Assembly (NCBI RefSeq): GCF_045865695.1
Contig: NZ_BAACAP010000214.1
Span: 21,068 to 85,067 of the forward strand
Direction of reading: 5' to 3'
Length of the DNA: 64,000 nucleotides
From: Scytonema sp045865695
GTDB lineage: Bacteria; Cyanobacteriota; Cyanobacteriia; Cyanobacteriales; Nostocaceae
Shown here: positions 1 through 8,389 of the stretch, one piece after another
How the letters are laid out: each line of letters begins with the position of its first letter
How positions within the stretch are numbered: the first letter of the stretch is position 1
Translations under genes and position numbers: made by a program
The notes under the pieces: generated by a model
Seen by the model: only the letters and a program-made list of their open reading frames with translations
Database searches by the model: none
What the model was told of the DNA's origin: nothing

Positions 1-553
1 AGATGCGATCGCTATTAACGCGGGTGTAGGAGTTGGTGGCGACTTTGCCCGCGAGACTGACCTGAAGGACGAACTCAATCTCATCAACCTAAACGTTGTG
101 TCCTCCGTACATCTTGCCAAACGGGTGGTAAAGGACATGGTGGATCGCGGCGAGGGACGAATCCTCTTCACGTCGTCCATTGCTGCTCTAATGCCTGGTC
201 CGTTTGAGGCAGTTTACGCAGCTTCCAAAGCGTTTTTACACTCCTTCTCAGAAGCACTACGCAATGAGTTGAAGGATACGGGAGTTACGGTGACTGCGCT
301 TATGCCTGGACCAACCGAGACCAACTTTTTTCACCGCGCAGGTATGGACGACACCAAGGTGGGCGCAAGTGAGAAGGACGACCCAGCCCTTGTTGCCAAG
401 CAGGGTTTTGAAGCTATGATGGCAGGCAAGGACGACATCATCGCTGGCTCGCTCAAGACGAAGATTCAAGGTACTGTGAGCAAGGTCTTGCCTGACACCG
501 TCAATGCCGAACAGCACCGCAATTTATCTGAGCCTGGGTCAGCTAACAAATAA
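1..553 (+). CDS. SDR-family short-chain dehydrogenase/reductase, 5' end outside window
   Basis: The open frame runs from the first bases of the window (frame 2) to the TAA at 551-553, so the true start and the N-terminal cofactor-binding glycine motif lie upstream. The visible part begins D-A-I-A-I-N-A-G, the conserved NAG motif of classical SDRs. It continues to the catalytic serine (ILFTSSIA) and the YAASK motif (Tyr/Lys of the catalytic triad), then MPGPTETNFF, the typical substrate-loop entry. Family knowledge gives an NAD(P)-dependent oxidoreductase, soluble in the cytosol; the substrate is not predictable. The ATG at 98 is internal to the fold and is not the start. A relic encoding the same NAG peptide recurs at 5219. 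Confidence 0.9.
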   Translation, partial: DAIAINAGVGVGGDFARETDLKDELNLINLNVVSSVHLAKRVVKDMVDRGEGRILFTSSIAALMPGPFEAVYAASKAFLHSFSEALRNELKDTGVTVTALMPGPTETNFFHRAGMDDTKVGASEKDDPALVAKQGFEAMMAGKDDIIAGSLKTKIQGTVSKVLPDTVNAEQHRNLSEPGSANK

Positions 554-643
554 TCTGTTGCGTTGGGCTTTATAAGTGGTAAACGTGAAATTGATAGCCA
601 TGATAAATTCCACTTGTTATTTTGGTAGTTATTGGAGAAGTTT

Positions 644-1888
644 GTGAACCAGAAAATATCGAGAAAAGAGTTTGTCACGCTGGCGGGAGTGGGAGTTGCA
701 TCTGTCGCCCTTATCAGTTCACTTCCAGCAAGGTCGGTAGAGGCTGAAATAGCTCAATCCAGTGAGACCGATGCGAAGACCATTCAGGAGCAGGATTTGC
801 CAACCGTTAAGCCGGTGGGCACGTTGGAGCCAATCGCCTACTTTAACGGCGCGATGCCGACGGGCGTGACAGTGTCGCAGCAGGGGCGCATCTTTGTCAA
901 TTTCCCAAAATGGGGTGATGAGGTCGAATTCACGGTAGCCGAGATCCGAGAGGGTAAACCTGTTGCCTACCCAGACGAGGCGACCAACCAAACCAATCCC
1001 AACGACCTAGCCGCAGCGCTCGTGTCAGTGCAGAGTGTAGTGGTCGATCCTAAAGACCGCCTGTGGATTCTCGACACTGGAAGCCCTCTGTTCCAGCCAA
1101 CGCAGTATGGCGGTCCAAAGCTAGTCTGTGTGGACTTGGCAAGCGATCGAGTCATTAAGAAAATCCTCTTCCCGCAGGATGTTGCCCTACCCACCACCTA
1201 CCTCAACGATGTGCGTTTCGACCTGCGGCGCGGTGTCGAGGGCATGGCTTTTATCACCGACTCTTCCGATTCTGGACCGAACGGGATTATCGTAGTAGAC
1301 TTAGCTTCTGGCGAAAGCTGGCGTAAGCTTAATGACCATCCCTCAACCAAAGCTGAGGAGCGGCAGAATTTCCTCCCAGTCGTCGAGGGACGCCCGTTCC
1401 TAGAGCGTCAGCCGGATGGGACAACTAAGCCGATTAAGATGGGATCGGACGGGATTGCCATTAGTGCGGATGGGGAACGCTTGTACTACTGCCCGCTCGC
1501 CAGCCGACGGCTCTACAGCGTTGCCACCGACGCGCTAGCAGATCGCTCGCTCGACGACAAAGCAGTCGCCGCCACCGTCATCGACGAGGGAGACAAGGGC
1601 GGCGGTGCGGACGGGCTGGAATCGGATGCAGAGGGACATATCTACGCGACAAATTACGAACACCACGCAATCCTGCGTCGTCGCCCTGACAAAGAGTGGG
1701 AGACGGTGGCATACGACCCGCGCCTGATATGGCCGGATACGCTCTCTGTTGCGGTGGACGGATATCTTTACGTCACGGCAAACCAGTTGAATCGTCAGGC
1801 ACGCTACCAAGGAGGACGCGATCTGCGCCGCAAGCCCTATACGCTCTTCCGCATCCGCATTGACGCCAAGCCTGTCCTGCTGCGCTAA
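644..1888 (+). CDS. Major royal jelly/Yellow-like (L-dopachrome tautomerase-related) secreted protein
   Basis: A 414-residue protein with an N-terminal export signal: the SRKEF sequence resembles a degenerate twin-arginine motif and is followed by a hydrophobic stretch ending near A-R-S-V-E-A. The body has the Yellow/MRJP pattern: an early IFVNFPKWGDEVEFTVAE segment, repeated strand motifs such as LWILDTGSP, FDLRRGVEGMAFITDSS and GGADGLESDAEGHIYATNYE, and a late YLYVTANQLNRQ. These suggest a six-bladed propeller. I choose the GTG at 644 because GGAG lies six bases upstream; a TTG at 632 would overlap that ribosome-binding site. Function in bacteria is unknown; some relatives bind small molecules or act as lactonase-like enzymes. 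It stands alone between the SDR gene and an esterase fragment. Confidence 0.8.
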   Translation: MNQKISRKEFVTLAGVGVASVALISSLPARSVEAEIAQSSETDAKTIQEQDLPTVKPVGTLEPIAYFNGAMPTGVTVSQQGRIFVNFPKWGDEVEFTVAEIREGKPVAYPDEATNQTNPNDLAAALVSVQSVVVDPKDRLWILDTGSPLFQPTQYGGPKLVCVDLASDRVIKKILFPQDVALPTTYLNDVRFDLRRGVEGMAFITDSSDSGPNGIIVVDLASGESWRKLNDHPSTKAEERQNFLPVVEGRPFLERQPDGTTKPIKMGSDGIAISADGERLYYCPLASRRLYSVATDALADRSLDDKAVAATVIDEGDKGGGADGLESDAEGHIYATNYEHHAILRRRPDKEWETVAYDPRLIWPDTLSVAVDGYLYVTANQLNRQARYQGGRDLRRKPYTLFRIRIDAKPVLLR

Positions 1889-2034
1889 CTTTTTCCAGAA
1901 GTGTGGAAACAGCAAATGCAGGTAAACACTTAATGCTTATTTTTGAATCCGTTTGAACGCTCGGAATGTATAGACTTTAACCAATTCCGCGAAATTCTCC
2001 ATCCGCATAGGTTATATCTAACTTCTCTTATAGA

Positions 2035-2556
2035 ATGATGAAAAAGCTAGTTGAGGCAGTGCGTGAGTCTGCATATCCCTTAATGGTTACAAGTGGACAC
2101 TACGATCCCTTGATGGATCTAATCGGTAATGCCCGTTTTGTGTTAATTGGCGAAGCTTCTCACGGAACTCATGAGTTCTACGAACAGCGGGCTTTGATTA
2201 CCAAAAGGCTGATTCAAGAGAAAGGCTTTACAGCAGTAGCAGTGGAGGCGGCTTGGCCCGATGCTTATCGAGTTAACCGCTATGTGCGGGGAGTAAATGA
2301 CGATCCGATGCCAGCAGAAGCGCTTTCGAGTTTTCAACAATTCCCGATGTGGATGTGGCGCAACACAGAGGTGTTGAGTTTTGTCGGTTGGTTGCGTCAA
2401 TACAATGATGTCTTGGCTGAGAATGCAACCAAAGTTGGCTTTTATGGACTTGACCTCTACAGTCTGTATACTTCAATAACAGCTGTCTTAAGTTATAAAG
2501 CAAGGCAGGCGGTTAAGGAAGCAGCAGCCGGACTGCGATCGGGCTTTAACGGGTAA
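2035..2556 (+). pseudogene. Erythromycin esterase family protein, C-terminally truncated
   Basis: The 173-residue product matches the N-terminal part of erythromycin esterase/succinoglycan-biosynthesis-like proteins. LIGEASHGTHEFYEQRA, VAVEAAWPDAYRVNRYV and GFYGLDLYSLYTS are hallmark segments containing the catalytic-site His and Glu residues. Family members are about 400-450 residues, so more than half is missing. Similarity stops at about residue 152 (after AVLSY), and the last 20 residues look like read-through into unrelated sequence before the TAA. The rest of the gene is not found downstream, because the alcohol dehydrogenase starts at 2651. Most likely a deletion product without activity. 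Confidence 0.75.
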
Positions 2557-2650
2557 CACAGCCTGATTCAAAAGGCTATTGATACAGTATCGAGGTCAAG
2601 GTGCGTGAAGTACCTACCACCAACCACTTAACTTTAGGAGATTTTAAACC

Positions 2651-3820
2651 ATGAAAGCAGTTTGCTGGCAAGGAGCTAACGATGTACGGGTAGAAACAGT
2701 ACCCGATCCAAAAATCATTAATCCCCGTGATGCGATTGTGAAAATCACGTCAACGGCGATTTGCGGTTCGGATTTACATCTTTATGACGGTTTCAACCCC
2801 ACGATGCAAAAGGGCGACATCCTGGGTCATGAATTTATGGGAGAGGTTGTCGAACTGGGGAGTGCCGTCAAGAATGTAAAGAAGGGCGATCGTGTAGTCG
2901 TCCCCTTTACCATTTCCTGCGGATCGTGTTTCTTCTGCCAAAAAGATTTATGGTCGCTATGCGATAACTCCAACCCTAACGCTTGGATGGCAGAAAAACT
3001 TATGGGTCATTCCCCATCTGGTCTTTTCGGCTACTCCCATTTGACGGGAGGCTACGCCGGAGGTCAAGCTGAATATGCCCGCGTTCCCTTTGCTGATGTC
3101 GGTTTGTTCAAGATCCCTGATGGATTGACAGACGAACAAGTCCTGTTTCTAACAGATATCTTTCCTACAGGATACATGGCAGCGGAAAACTGTGACATAG
3201 AGCCAGGAGATACTGTAGCGATATGGGGTTGCGGTCCAGTTGGGCAATTTGCCATTAGAAGTGCCTATATGCTAGGTGCAGGACGGGTCATTGCAATCGA
3301 TCGAGTTCCCGAACGTTTACAAATGGCTGCATCGCAAGGCAAGGCAGAAGTCCTTAATTATGAGGAAGTAGATGTTGGTGAAGCCCTCAAAGAAATGACA
3401 GGTGGGCGCGGTCCCGATTCTTGTATGGATGCTGTAGGAATGGAAGCACACGGAATGGGTTTGGAAGGCGTCTACGATAAGGTAATGCAAGCGGCACGTC
3501 AAGAGACCGATCGTGCAAATGTACTGCGACAGGCGATCCTTGCCTGTCGCAAAGGCGGTCACCTGTCGATTCCTGGTGTTTACACCGGTTTTGTAGACAA
3601 GATACCGATGGGTGCTTTCATGAACAAAAGTTTAACCATGAAAACGGGACAAACGCACCTTCATAAGTATTTGCGCCCATTACTCGATCGCATCCAAAAT
3701 GGCGAGATCGACCCATCTTTTATCATCACCCATCGTCTGCCTCTAGAGCAAGCACCACACGCCTACGAAATTTTCAAGCACAAGAAAGACAACTGTATCA
3801 AAGTTGTGCTTAAACCCTAA
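2651..3820 (+). CDS. Zinc-dependent alcohol dehydrogenase (FDH/threonine-dehydrogenase-like MDR)
   Basis: A 389-residue medium-chain dehydrogenase. Catalytic zinc ligands are visible as C38 (AICGSD), H60 and E61 (GHEFMGE). Structural zinc is bound by C90, C93, C96 and C104 (CGSCFFCQKDLWSLC). The NAD-binding Rossmann motif is VAIWGCGPVGQFA. The long form, with its inserted GLEGVYDKVMQAARQETDRANVL helix before the conserved GG-L-S-I-P-G-V-Y segment, is typical of glutathione-independent formaldehyde/alcohol dehydrogenase-like proteins widespread in soil bacteria. A good ribosome-binding site (TAGGAG) precedes the ATG. It probably oxidises small alcohols or aldehydes; the exact substrate is unknown. 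The following quinone oxidoreductase is broken. Confidence 0.9.
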   Translation: MKAVCWQGANDVRVETVPDPKIINPRDAIVKITSTAICGSDLHLYDGFNPTMQKGDILGHEFMGEVVELGSAVKNVKKGDRVVVPFTISCGSCFFCQKDLWSLCDNSNPNAWMAEKLMGHSPSGLFGYSHLTGGYAGGQAEYARVPFADVGLFKIPDGLTDEQVLFLTDIFPTGYMAAENCDIEPGDTVAIWGCGPVGQFAIRSAYMLGAGRVIAIDRVPERLQMAASQGKAEVLNYEEVDVGEALKEMTGGRGPDSCMDAVGMEAHGMGLEGVYDKVMQAARQETDRANVLRQAILACRKGGHLSIPGVYTGFVDKIPMGAFMNKSLTMKTGQTHLHKYLRPLLDRIQNGEIDPSFIITHRLPLEQAPHAYEIFKHKKDNCIKVVLKP

Positions 3821-3872
3821 ATGTCACTGGGTGTTCCTGAAATCCAAAATCTAATTATTATGGACAAAGCTT

Positions 3873-4868
3873 ATGTGGGCAGTTGTTATCGAAAAGTACG
3901 GCAGTCCTGAAGTCTTACAGCTAAAGGAGATTCCCAATCTAGAGCCGAGTCGGGGAGAGGTTCGGGTAAAAGTACATACATCAGCGTTGAATCGAGCTGA
4001 TGTCGAACAGCGCAAGGGCAATTATCCGCCACCGCTCCCATCGGAATACGAAATTCCTGGCTAGGAATTTGCCGGAGTCGTAGACAAGCTAGGACCAGAA
4101 GTTAGCAAGTGGCGTTTAGGCGATCGGGTGTTTGGACTGCTTAGTGCAGCCGGATACGCCGAGCAAATTCTCACCCATGAGCGAATGTTGATGTCCATTC
4201 CTCCTAATCTCAGTTTTGAACAAGCAGCAGCAATTCCAGAGGTGTTCTTCACCGCCTACGATGCCTTAATTGACAAAGCAGACTTTCAAGCTGGTAACAC
4301 AGTATTGATTCATGCAAGTGCTAGCGGTGTAGGAACGGCAGCCATACAGCTAGCGCAGGTCATGGGAGCTAGTATGATTTTTACAACCAGCCGCAGTACT
4401 GGGAAACTAGAGAAATGCCGACAGTTGGGTGCAAACCAAGCCATTAATACGAATGAAGAGGAATTTGACCAAGTTGTACTCGATGCAACTGCATCAAGGG
4501 GAGTCGATATTATTCTGGACTTTATTGGGGCCGCTTACCTAGAGAAAAACTTGAATGCGGCAGCACAGTCCGGTAGAATTGTGCAGATTGCAACGCTAAG
4601 TGGTTCTAGTGCCCAAATTAATCTGCAACTCGTCATGAGCAAGCGGCTGCGGTTGCAGGGAACGACCTTACGTAGCCGTTCCATCGAGCAAAAAATGATA
4701 CTGACGCAAAAGTTTGCCAAGCAAATATTACCGTTTTTTGCAGATGGCAGACTGAAACCACTGATTGACCGCAGCTTTAAGCTGAAGGAAGTTGCTGAGG
4801 CTCATCGCTACATGGAGAACAACAGCAACTTTGGCAAGATTGTCCTCACTATTGCCTCAAAGGAGTAA
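3873..4868 (+). pseudogene. Zeta-crystallin-type quinone oxidoreductase with in-frame TAG
   Basis: Two consecutive open segments in the same frame are separated only by TAG at 4062-4064. Together they encode 331 codons, full length for the NADPH:quinone reductase (QOR/PIG3-like) branch of the MDR superfamily. The stop falls in E-I-P-G-*-E-F-A-G-V-V, where relatives carry Leu (a single TTG to TAG change would explain it) or another small set of residues. Downstream the frame is clean: ASASGVGTAAIQLAQ is the nucleotide-binding motif, and DFIGAAYLEKNL and the C-terminal FGKIVLTI are family-like. With no other damage, this is a recent nonsense mutation, a sequencing error or, less likely, read-through. 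The gene lacks zinc ligands, as usual for this family. Confidence 0.8.
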
Positions 4869-4911
4869 TTGATGTCTGTGCAGCTTGAATTCGTGAAACA
4901 CCACACTGCGA

Positions 4912-4974
4912 TTGTCCCAGGAGGAGCAGCCGGACGCTATTAACAAAGCGCTGCTGGAATTTCTCAGTGCCTAG
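4912..4974 (+). pseudogene. Relic of an alpha/beta-hydrolase C-terminus
   Basis: Just after the quinone oxidoreductase pseudogene, one frame reads LSQEEQPDAINKALLEFLSA followed by TAG. This resembles the final helix of epoxide hydrolase/haloalkane-dehalogenase-like alpha/beta hydrolases, where the QxEQP-x-x-(V/I)-N-x-A-L-L-x-F-L pattern is common. Nothing recognisable of the rest of the enzyme remains upstream. It is interpreted as the tail left after a deletion; the identification rests on about 20 residues only. Confidence 0.45.
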
Positions 4975-5218
4975 AACGACGCAGGCTCAGCTTGACAGAC
5001 AAAGCTTGCGAAGTATTGCTTACAGACTTGTGTATTCGCGAACACATCTAGAATCACCACTAATTTATTCCTTTCGACAGTCCAAGAACTTAGGCATCAC
5101 TGACCAACGCTAGAGGATAGATTGCTTCGGTGCTTTTTATGCTTATTTGCGTAAGCTACATTCAAAGGTTGGATTAACCCATACTTGCATATCGAGCTTC
5201 TGCCATTACACAGTAGTG

Positions 5219-5296
5219 GATGCGATCGCTATTAACGCGGGCGTAGGAGTCGGCGGCGATTTCGCTCATAAAGCTCATAAAACCGACGCGATCTAA
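5219..5296 (+). pseudogene. Relic of an SDR dehydrogenase (paralogue of the gene at window start)
   Basis: Bases from 5219 encode D-A-I-A-I-N-A-G-V-G-V-G-G-D-F-A, identical in protein to the visible beginning of the SDR gene at positions 2-49. The two DNA copies differ at several third-codon positions (for example GGT/GGC and GTT/GTC). The match then ends and the frame closes at TAA 5294-5296. Synonymous-only divergence implies that both copies were once under protein-level selection, so this is a broken paralogue rather than a chance repeat. It may also mark a recombination between two SDR loci. Confidence 0.65.
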
Positions 5297-5319
5297 TTGT
5301 TTTAGTGTTTAAATTCTAT

Positions 5320-6651
5320 ATGCATTCTTTTTATAAGTTTGGAGTCTTACTCCTGTGCGCTATAATTGCTGTTTGTTTGCTGCTTCCAATTCCTCTTGCA
5401 ACAGCGCAAACCTCCTCATTCACGCCGGACGCCCCACCGGGTCAGCCCAGTGCGGATGTCGCCAACACGCGATATACGACACGTCTGTTTGGTCGTACAC
5501 CTGCTGAAGTGGCCGTCTCCGTAACGCGACACGCATTCACCGCAGCTATGCCTGTGAGCGACCCCAAGACGAAGAATGGTCAGAGCGATCGTCCTTGGTC
5601 TGTCATTCTTATTACCCCAGACGATCCCGTTGCCGCTATCAGCGCTGCCGAATTGATCCAATTTCCCAATAACGCCCCGATCCTCTTCGTTGACGAGTCC
5701 GGCATTCCGGCAGTTACCCTTGAAGAGTTGCAACGTCTTTCTCCGGTGGGAGTGGAACGTGCTGATGGCGTGCAAGCTTTCGTCATCGGCGCAGCTGCAT
5801 CTCCCAACGTACTCAACCAACTCCAGCAGATTGGACTAAAAACGCGCAGCATCACAGCACGGGATAACTACGCACTCGCCAACCAGATCGACACGATCTA
5901 CGGGCAGATCCACTCTCCTGATACGGGAGTACCGACGATGATGAACTCTGTTAAGAACGGCAATGGCATCATGGATGTCTTCATTGGAAGTACGGATGCA
6001 CCCTTGCTCATGCTGCCTATCGCGGAGTGGGCATCCCACTTGCCATCAGGCATTCTTTGGATTGACAGCAAGACGGATAAGCTGCCGCGACCAACTGTAG
6101 AGGCACTCTCTCGGCGCAAAGGGAAAGCGATGATTTATGTGATGGGCGGTTCAGAACAGGTTTCACCAGCTTTAATCAAAGAACTGTCGCAATATGGCTC
6201 CGTTGCTCGCGTTACTAACGACGATCAAGTCTTATCAAATGCTCCCCTTACTCCTAATCCGGTAACGGTAAGCGTTGTTTTCGCACGTATGTGGGACCCA
6301 ACTGGCTTGGTTGGCTGGAACATGGTGGGGGCGGGTCACGGCTTCACCATAGTCAACAGCAATGATTGGCAGTCCGCCGTTGCTGCAGCCATACTCTCTA
6401 GTCGCGGCTTTCACGCCGCGTTGTTACTTACCGACAATGCACAACATCTTTCTAAGCCAGTTGCAGATTACCTAGACCTTGTGCGCCCAACTTTTACTGT
6501 GACACCCGCCGAAGGTCCCTATAACAGGCTGTACGTCATTGGTGATTACTCTAATATCTCTTGGATGGAACAGGTGGAAATGAACAGTTCGCAGGAAATA
6601 GCAAACCGTCATGATGCCCCCAATGGCAGTACTTACTTATCACCACCATGA
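5320..6651 (+). CDS. Secreted protein with cell-wall-binding-repeat-2-like domains
   Basis: About 443 residues from the ATG at 5320; an in-frame GTG at 5305 would add five residues, and neither start has a clear ribosome-binding site. A classical signal peptide is evident: a hydrophobic run GVLLLCAIIAVCLLLP followed by LATAQ, probably cleaved after ATA. The mature part repeatedly shows the pattern of CWB2-type domains: SVILITPDDPVAAISAAELIQFPNNAPILF, then VQAFVIGAAASPNVLNQLQQIG and AMIYVMGGSEQVSPALIKELSQYG, with a third unit AALLLTDNAQHLSKPVADYL...LYVIGDYSNIS. In Gram-positive bacteria such repeats bind wall polymers; here the role is unknown. It is monocistronic and follows a stretch of gene relics. 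Confidence 0.6.
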   Translation: MHSFYKFGVLLLCAIIAVCLLLPIPLATAQTSSFTPDAPPGQPSADVANTRYTTRLFGRTPAEVAVSVTRHAFTAAMPVSDPKTKNGQSDRPWSVILITPDDPVAAISAAELIQFPNNAPILFVDESGIPAVTLEELQRLSPVGVERADGVQAFVIGAAASPNVLNQLQQIGLKTRSITARDNYALANQIDTIYGQIHSPDTGVPTMMNSVKNGNGIMDVFIGSTDAPLLMLPIAEWASHLPSGILWIDSKTDKLPRPTVEALSRRKGKAMIYVMGGSEQVSPALIKELSQYGSVARVTNDDQVLSNAPLTPNPVTVSVVFARMWDPTGLVGWNMVGAGHGFTIVNSNDWQSAVAAAILSSRGFHAALLLTDNAQHLSKPVADYLDLVRPTFTVTPAEGPYNRLYVIGDYSNISWMEQVEMNSSQEIANRHDAPNGSTYLSPP

Positions 6652-6868
6652 GTTAAAAGAATTCGGACTTTAGAATTGAATAGGAAAAGTCCGATAACTG
6701 GGGCATTACCTACTAATGCCAGATGAGGAATTGCTTCAGTACTTTTTAATCTCAATTCTGGTGGGCTACTTTGTTTCCTTAAGTTTCCTGCGGTTGCTCT
6801 GGATGCCTATGCTACAACATAACCTTGCTGCTTGCTGCCCTTGTAGATGAGATTATCTAGGAGTTTCT

Positions 6869-7402
6869 ATGAACAAGAAATTAGAAGCTAGACTAGCTGA
6901 TATTTCGGCTTCGTTGCCTTCAAAGAGTCTAATTACTCTAAAAATTAATGGCGCAGAAAAACAAATGAAGATCGCGCCTTGGACAACTTTGCTCGACGCT
7001 CTGCGCGAGTATCTTGATTTAACCGGGACGAAAAAAGGATGCGACCACGGACAGTGCGGAGCTTGCACAGTCTTGGTAAATGGCAAACGCATCAATTCGT
7101 GTCTGACTTTGGCCATCATGAAAGACGGTGCGGAGGTGACAACAATTGAAGGGCTTGCTGAAGGAGAAGCGCTTCATCCTTTACAACAAGCTTTTGTCGA
7201 ACACGACGCTTTTCAATGCGGGTATTGCACGCCCGGTCAGATTTGTTCCGCCGTTGGTTTGATAGCTGAGGGCAGAGCAGAAACAGCAGATGACATCCGC
7301 GAGTTAATGAGCGGTAATATCTGTCGTTGCGGTGCTTATTCAAACATAGTTGCGGCGATTGAACAGGTGATGCTCCCAAGTAAAAGGAGTGTAGAACAGT
7401 GA
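6869..7402 (+). CDS. paoA: Aldehyde/xanthine dehydrogenase family [2Fe-2S] subunit, PaoA/YagT-like
   Basis: A 177-residue small subunit of a xanthine-oxidase-family molybdenum hydroxylase. The N-terminal plant-ferredoxin-type domain has C58, C63, C66 and C78 for the first [2Fe-2S] cluster (KGCDHGQCGACTVLV). The C-terminal helical domain carries C117, C120, C152 and C154 for the second (FQCGYCTPGQ, ICRCGAYSN). E. coli PaoA has a twin-arginine signal and is periplasmic; no such signal is present here, so a cytosolic enzyme is inferred. A strong ribosome-binding site (AGGAG) precedes the start. The gene is first in a three-gene operon; its stop overlaps the GTG start of the FAD subunit. Confidence 0.93.
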   Translation: MNKKLEARLADISASLPSKSLITLKINGAEKQMKIAPWTTLLDALREYLDLTGTKKGCDHGQCGACTVLVNGKRINSCLTLAIMKDGAEVTTIEGLAEGEALHPLQQAFVEHDAFQCGYCTPGQICSAVGLIAEGRAETADDIRELMSGNICRCGAYSNIVAAIEQVMLPSKRSVEQ

Positions 7403-8388
7403 AAAGTTTTTCATACACAAAATCTGACAGCGTGGTTCTAGCCGTGAATGAGATCGCTGGGGACAACGCAGCAAAATTTATCGCAGGCGGCACCAATCTG
7501 ATTGATTTGATGAAGGAAAATGTTGCACGTCCGAGGCGATTGATAGATATTACGCGCTTGCCTTTGGACAAAATTGAAGACACCGAAGATGGCGGTTTAC
7601 GACTCGGCGCACTCGTGACAAATGCCGACACCGCCTACAACGAACAAGTCGAAAAACGTTACCCACTTCTATCAAAAGCAATTTTAGCAGGTGCATCACC
7701 GCAACTCCGCAACATGGCAACAACGGGCGGAAATCTTTTGCAAAGAACGCGCTGTTATTACTTCTATGATACGGCGACGCCCTGCAATAAACGCGAACCC
7801 GGAACAGGCTGCCCTGCAATCAACGGTTACAACCGCATTCACGCGATTTTAGGCACGAGCGAACAATGTATCGCCACCCATCCGTCAGATATGTGCGTTG
7901 CACTTGCTGCGCTTGAAGCGATCGTTCGCGTTACAGGGAACAATGGTGAACGTATAATACCGTTTGCCGAATTCCATCGTTTACCGGGTGACACGCCGCA
8001 GATTGACACTAATTTGCAGGCGGACGAAATCATTACGGCGGTTGATTTGCCCACAAAAGGCTTTGCCAAAAATTACACTTATCTGAAACTCCGCGATCGC
8101 ACATCCTATGCATTCGCGCTTGTGTCAGTAGCAGCTGCGTTAGAAATGGACGGTGACGAAATCAAAGAAGCACGTCTCGCCCTTGGCGGTGTGGCGCATA
8201 AGCCTTGGCGCAACACAGAAGCCGAAGCAATGCTCAAAGGTAAAAGTGCCACTAGGGAAAACTTTCAAACAGTTGCCGAAGCAATCGTGCGGGATGCAAA
8301 AGGCTTTGGTCACAACACTTTCAAAATTGAATTGGCGAAACGTGCGATCGTTCATGCTTTAAAGCAAGCCGCAGAAATGGAGCAATGA
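7399..8388 (+). CDS. paoB: Aldehyde dehydrogenase FAD-binding subunit, PaoB/YagS-like
   Basis: A 329-residue medium subunit. The FAD-binding loop FIAGGTNLIDLM is at residues 27-38. Four cysteines, C119, C129, C138 and C157 (TRCYYFYDTATPCNKR...GTGCPA...EQCIA), match the additional [4Fe-4S] cluster that distinguishes the PaoABC type from ordinary xanthine dehydrogenases. The protein transfers electrons from the molybdenum site, via the [2Fe-2S] clusters, to FAD and an unknown acceptor. It starts at GTG 7399, overlapping the upstream stop by four bases, with AAAGGAG a few bases before. Translational coupling with the small subunit is likely. Confidence 0.92.
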   Translation: MKSFSYTKSDSVVLAVNEIAGDNAAKFIAGGTNLIDLMKENVARPRRLIDITRLPLDKIEDTEDGGLRLGALVTNADTAYNEQVEKRYPLLSKAILAGASPQLRNMATTGGNLLQRTRCYYFYDTATPCNKREPGTGCPAINGYNRIHAILGTSEQCIATHPSDMCVALAALEAIVRVTGNNGERIIPFAEFHRLPGDTPQIDTNLQADEIITAVDLPTKGFAKNYTYLKLRDRTSYAFALVSVAAALEMDGDEIKEARLALGGVAHKPWRNTEAEAMLKGKSATRENFQTVAEAIVRDAKGFGHNTFKIELAKRAIVHALKQAAEMEQ

Positions 8389-8389
8389 T

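Noticed and set aside
257..517. Minus-strand open frame of 86 codons opposite the SDR gene
   Set aside because: It mirrors the coding strand of a clear SDR gene, has no start signal and no protein-like pattern.
4872..4943. 23-codon frame after the quinone oxidoreductase reading A-I-V-P-G-G-A-A-G
   Set aside because: It resembles an SDR glycine motif only superficially; the alternative frame with the hydrolase tail is longer and more convincing.
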